From Nitrospirota bacterium (lineage in GTDB: Bacteria; Nitrospirota_A; Leptospirillia; Leptospirillales; Leptospirillaceae): a stretch of DNA of 6,302 nt. Within the stretch, counting starts at the first letter, position 1, and every line of letters begins with the position of its first letter. Location: assembly GCA_027415455.1 (NCBI GenBank), contig DAIBSV010000104.1, positions 1 to 6,302 of the forward strand, read 5' to 3'. Shown here one piece after another: positions 5,933-6,302 of the stretch. The notes beneath the pieces were generated by a model, which did not search any database, had not been told where the DNA came from, and saw nothing but the letters and a program-made list of their open reading frames with translations. The translations under genes were made by a program, and so were the position numbers.

Positions 5933-6008
5933 GGTGAGTGTAGCTCAAGGGCAGAGCACTGGACTGTGGCTCCAGGGGTTGGGGGTTCGAAACCCCTCAC
6001 TCACCCCA
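5933..6008 (+). tRNA. tRNA-His (GTG anticodon)
   Basis: The full cloverleaf can be drawn. The acceptor stem is 5934-5940 with 5998-6004, seven perfect pairs. The D arm is GCTC (5943-5946) with GAGC (5954-5957). The anticodon stem is 5959-5963 with 5971-5975, with loop CTGTGGC, so the anticodon GTG is at 5966-5968. The variable region is 5976-5980, and the T arm is 5981-5985 with 5993-5997 around TTCGAAA (one G-U). G-1 (5933) opposite C73 (6005) is the histidine identity element, and CCA is encoded at 6006-6008. It decodes CAC and CAU codons. Confidence 0.97.
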
Positions 6009-6302
6009 CCTACTTTAGCCAAACATTAAAAATTCCTACAAGCCTGTTGCGAAAACAAAACGGGAACCTGTGAAAAACTCAGCGATCCTTTTTGTCTCCT
6101 TCAAGAGAGTCTTTCTCCCGATACAATGATCAACCCCCCACGGAGCACCCTATCGGGCATAATCTTCTCGACTCCTCTCGCCAACGCAGATCCTGATGGC
6201 AGGAAGACCGCAGAACGGACCGTCAGCCTGGCTACGGGCAAACCGGTAAAAAGATCCAGAAGGTTCTCCGGCCGGTGCCATCTGGCTCCGCGATAAGATC
6301 CG
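6009..6302. other. AT-richer region downstream of tRNA-His without a convincing gene
   Basis: Base composition falls clearly right after the tRNA, most strongly over 6009-6100. I find no recognisable protein on either strand. A 56-codon frame (6126-6296, plus) lacks a Shine-Dalgarno and any known motif. A minus-strand frame open from the window edge to about 6110 is also unrecognised. Two similar stretches, CCTGTTGCGAAAAC (6043-6056) and CCTGTGAAAAAC (6067-6078), loosely recall insertion-sequence ends but are too short to classify. A 7-bp inverted repeat, CCCGATA (6117-6123) and TATCGGG (6151-6157), is also present. No terminator for the tRNA transcript is clear; a T5 at 6089-6093 lacks a good stem. 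Confidence 0.5.

Noticed and set aside
6117..6157. Inverted repeat CCCGATA/TATCGGG as an operator or recombination site
   Set aside because: Only seven bases per arm with 27 bases between, and no adjacent gene or partner copy to support a function.
6126..6296. 56-codon plus-strand frame starting at ATG 6126
   Set aside because: No Shine-Dalgarno, no recognisable motif, and a length expected by chance.

Overview
The window is GC-rich DNA with strongly G/C-biased third codon positions, so long spurious reading frames open in almost every frame. Two consecutive genes have lipoprotein signal peptides, and one belongs to the LpoB family of outer-membrane activators of penicillin-binding proteins. 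This points to a Gram-negative (diderm) bacterium. A class II, B12-dependent ribonucleotide reductase and a tRNA-His with encoded G-1, C73 and CCA fit that. I cannot name the phylum from the sequence alone; Nitrospirota or Desulfobacterota relatives are plausible guesses, no more.

Layout. (1) 1-1088, plus strand: the C-terminal part of the B12-dependent ribonucleotide reductase NrdJ, ending at a strong intrinsic terminator (1115-1156). (2) 3388-1158, minus strand: a two-gene folate unit, pabB then pabC, overlapping by 4 bases (GTGA). It converges on nrdJ, and the nrdJ terminator T-run lies one base from the pabC stop. (3) 3389-3550: a divergent intergenic region holding a perfectly palindromic ATTATAAT, which supplies a TATAAT hexamer on each strand. 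(4) 3551-5773, plus strand: an LpoB-like lipoprotein followed by a large uncharacterised lipoprotein resembling COG3014. (5) 5774-5932: two GC hairpins and a probable tRNA promoter. (6) 5933-6008: tRNA-His. (7) 6009-6302: more AT-rich DNA with no convincing gene.

How the genes work together. PabB and PabC perform consecutive steps from chorismate to p-aminobenzoate for folate; the glutamine amidotransferase partner PabA/TrpG is not in the window. The two lipoproteins are probably co-transcribed and probably act together at the inner face of the outer membrane on peptidoglycan synthesis, but the substrate enzyme is not here.

The most interesting signal is the translation start of the second lipoprotein. 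There is no ATG, GTG or TTG between an in-frame stop at 4241 and the lipobox. The only well-placed start is ATC at 4259, behind a consensus Shine-Dalgarno sequence. That Shine-Dalgarno is buried in a 14-position hairpin whose anti-SD arm can alternatively pair with an upstream SD look-alike. This could be a tightly controlled non-AUG start with an RNA switch, or a single base error or mutation. A second item is PabB, which has overall PabB motifs but carries Ala where ADC synthases of the E. coli type have the catalytic Lys.
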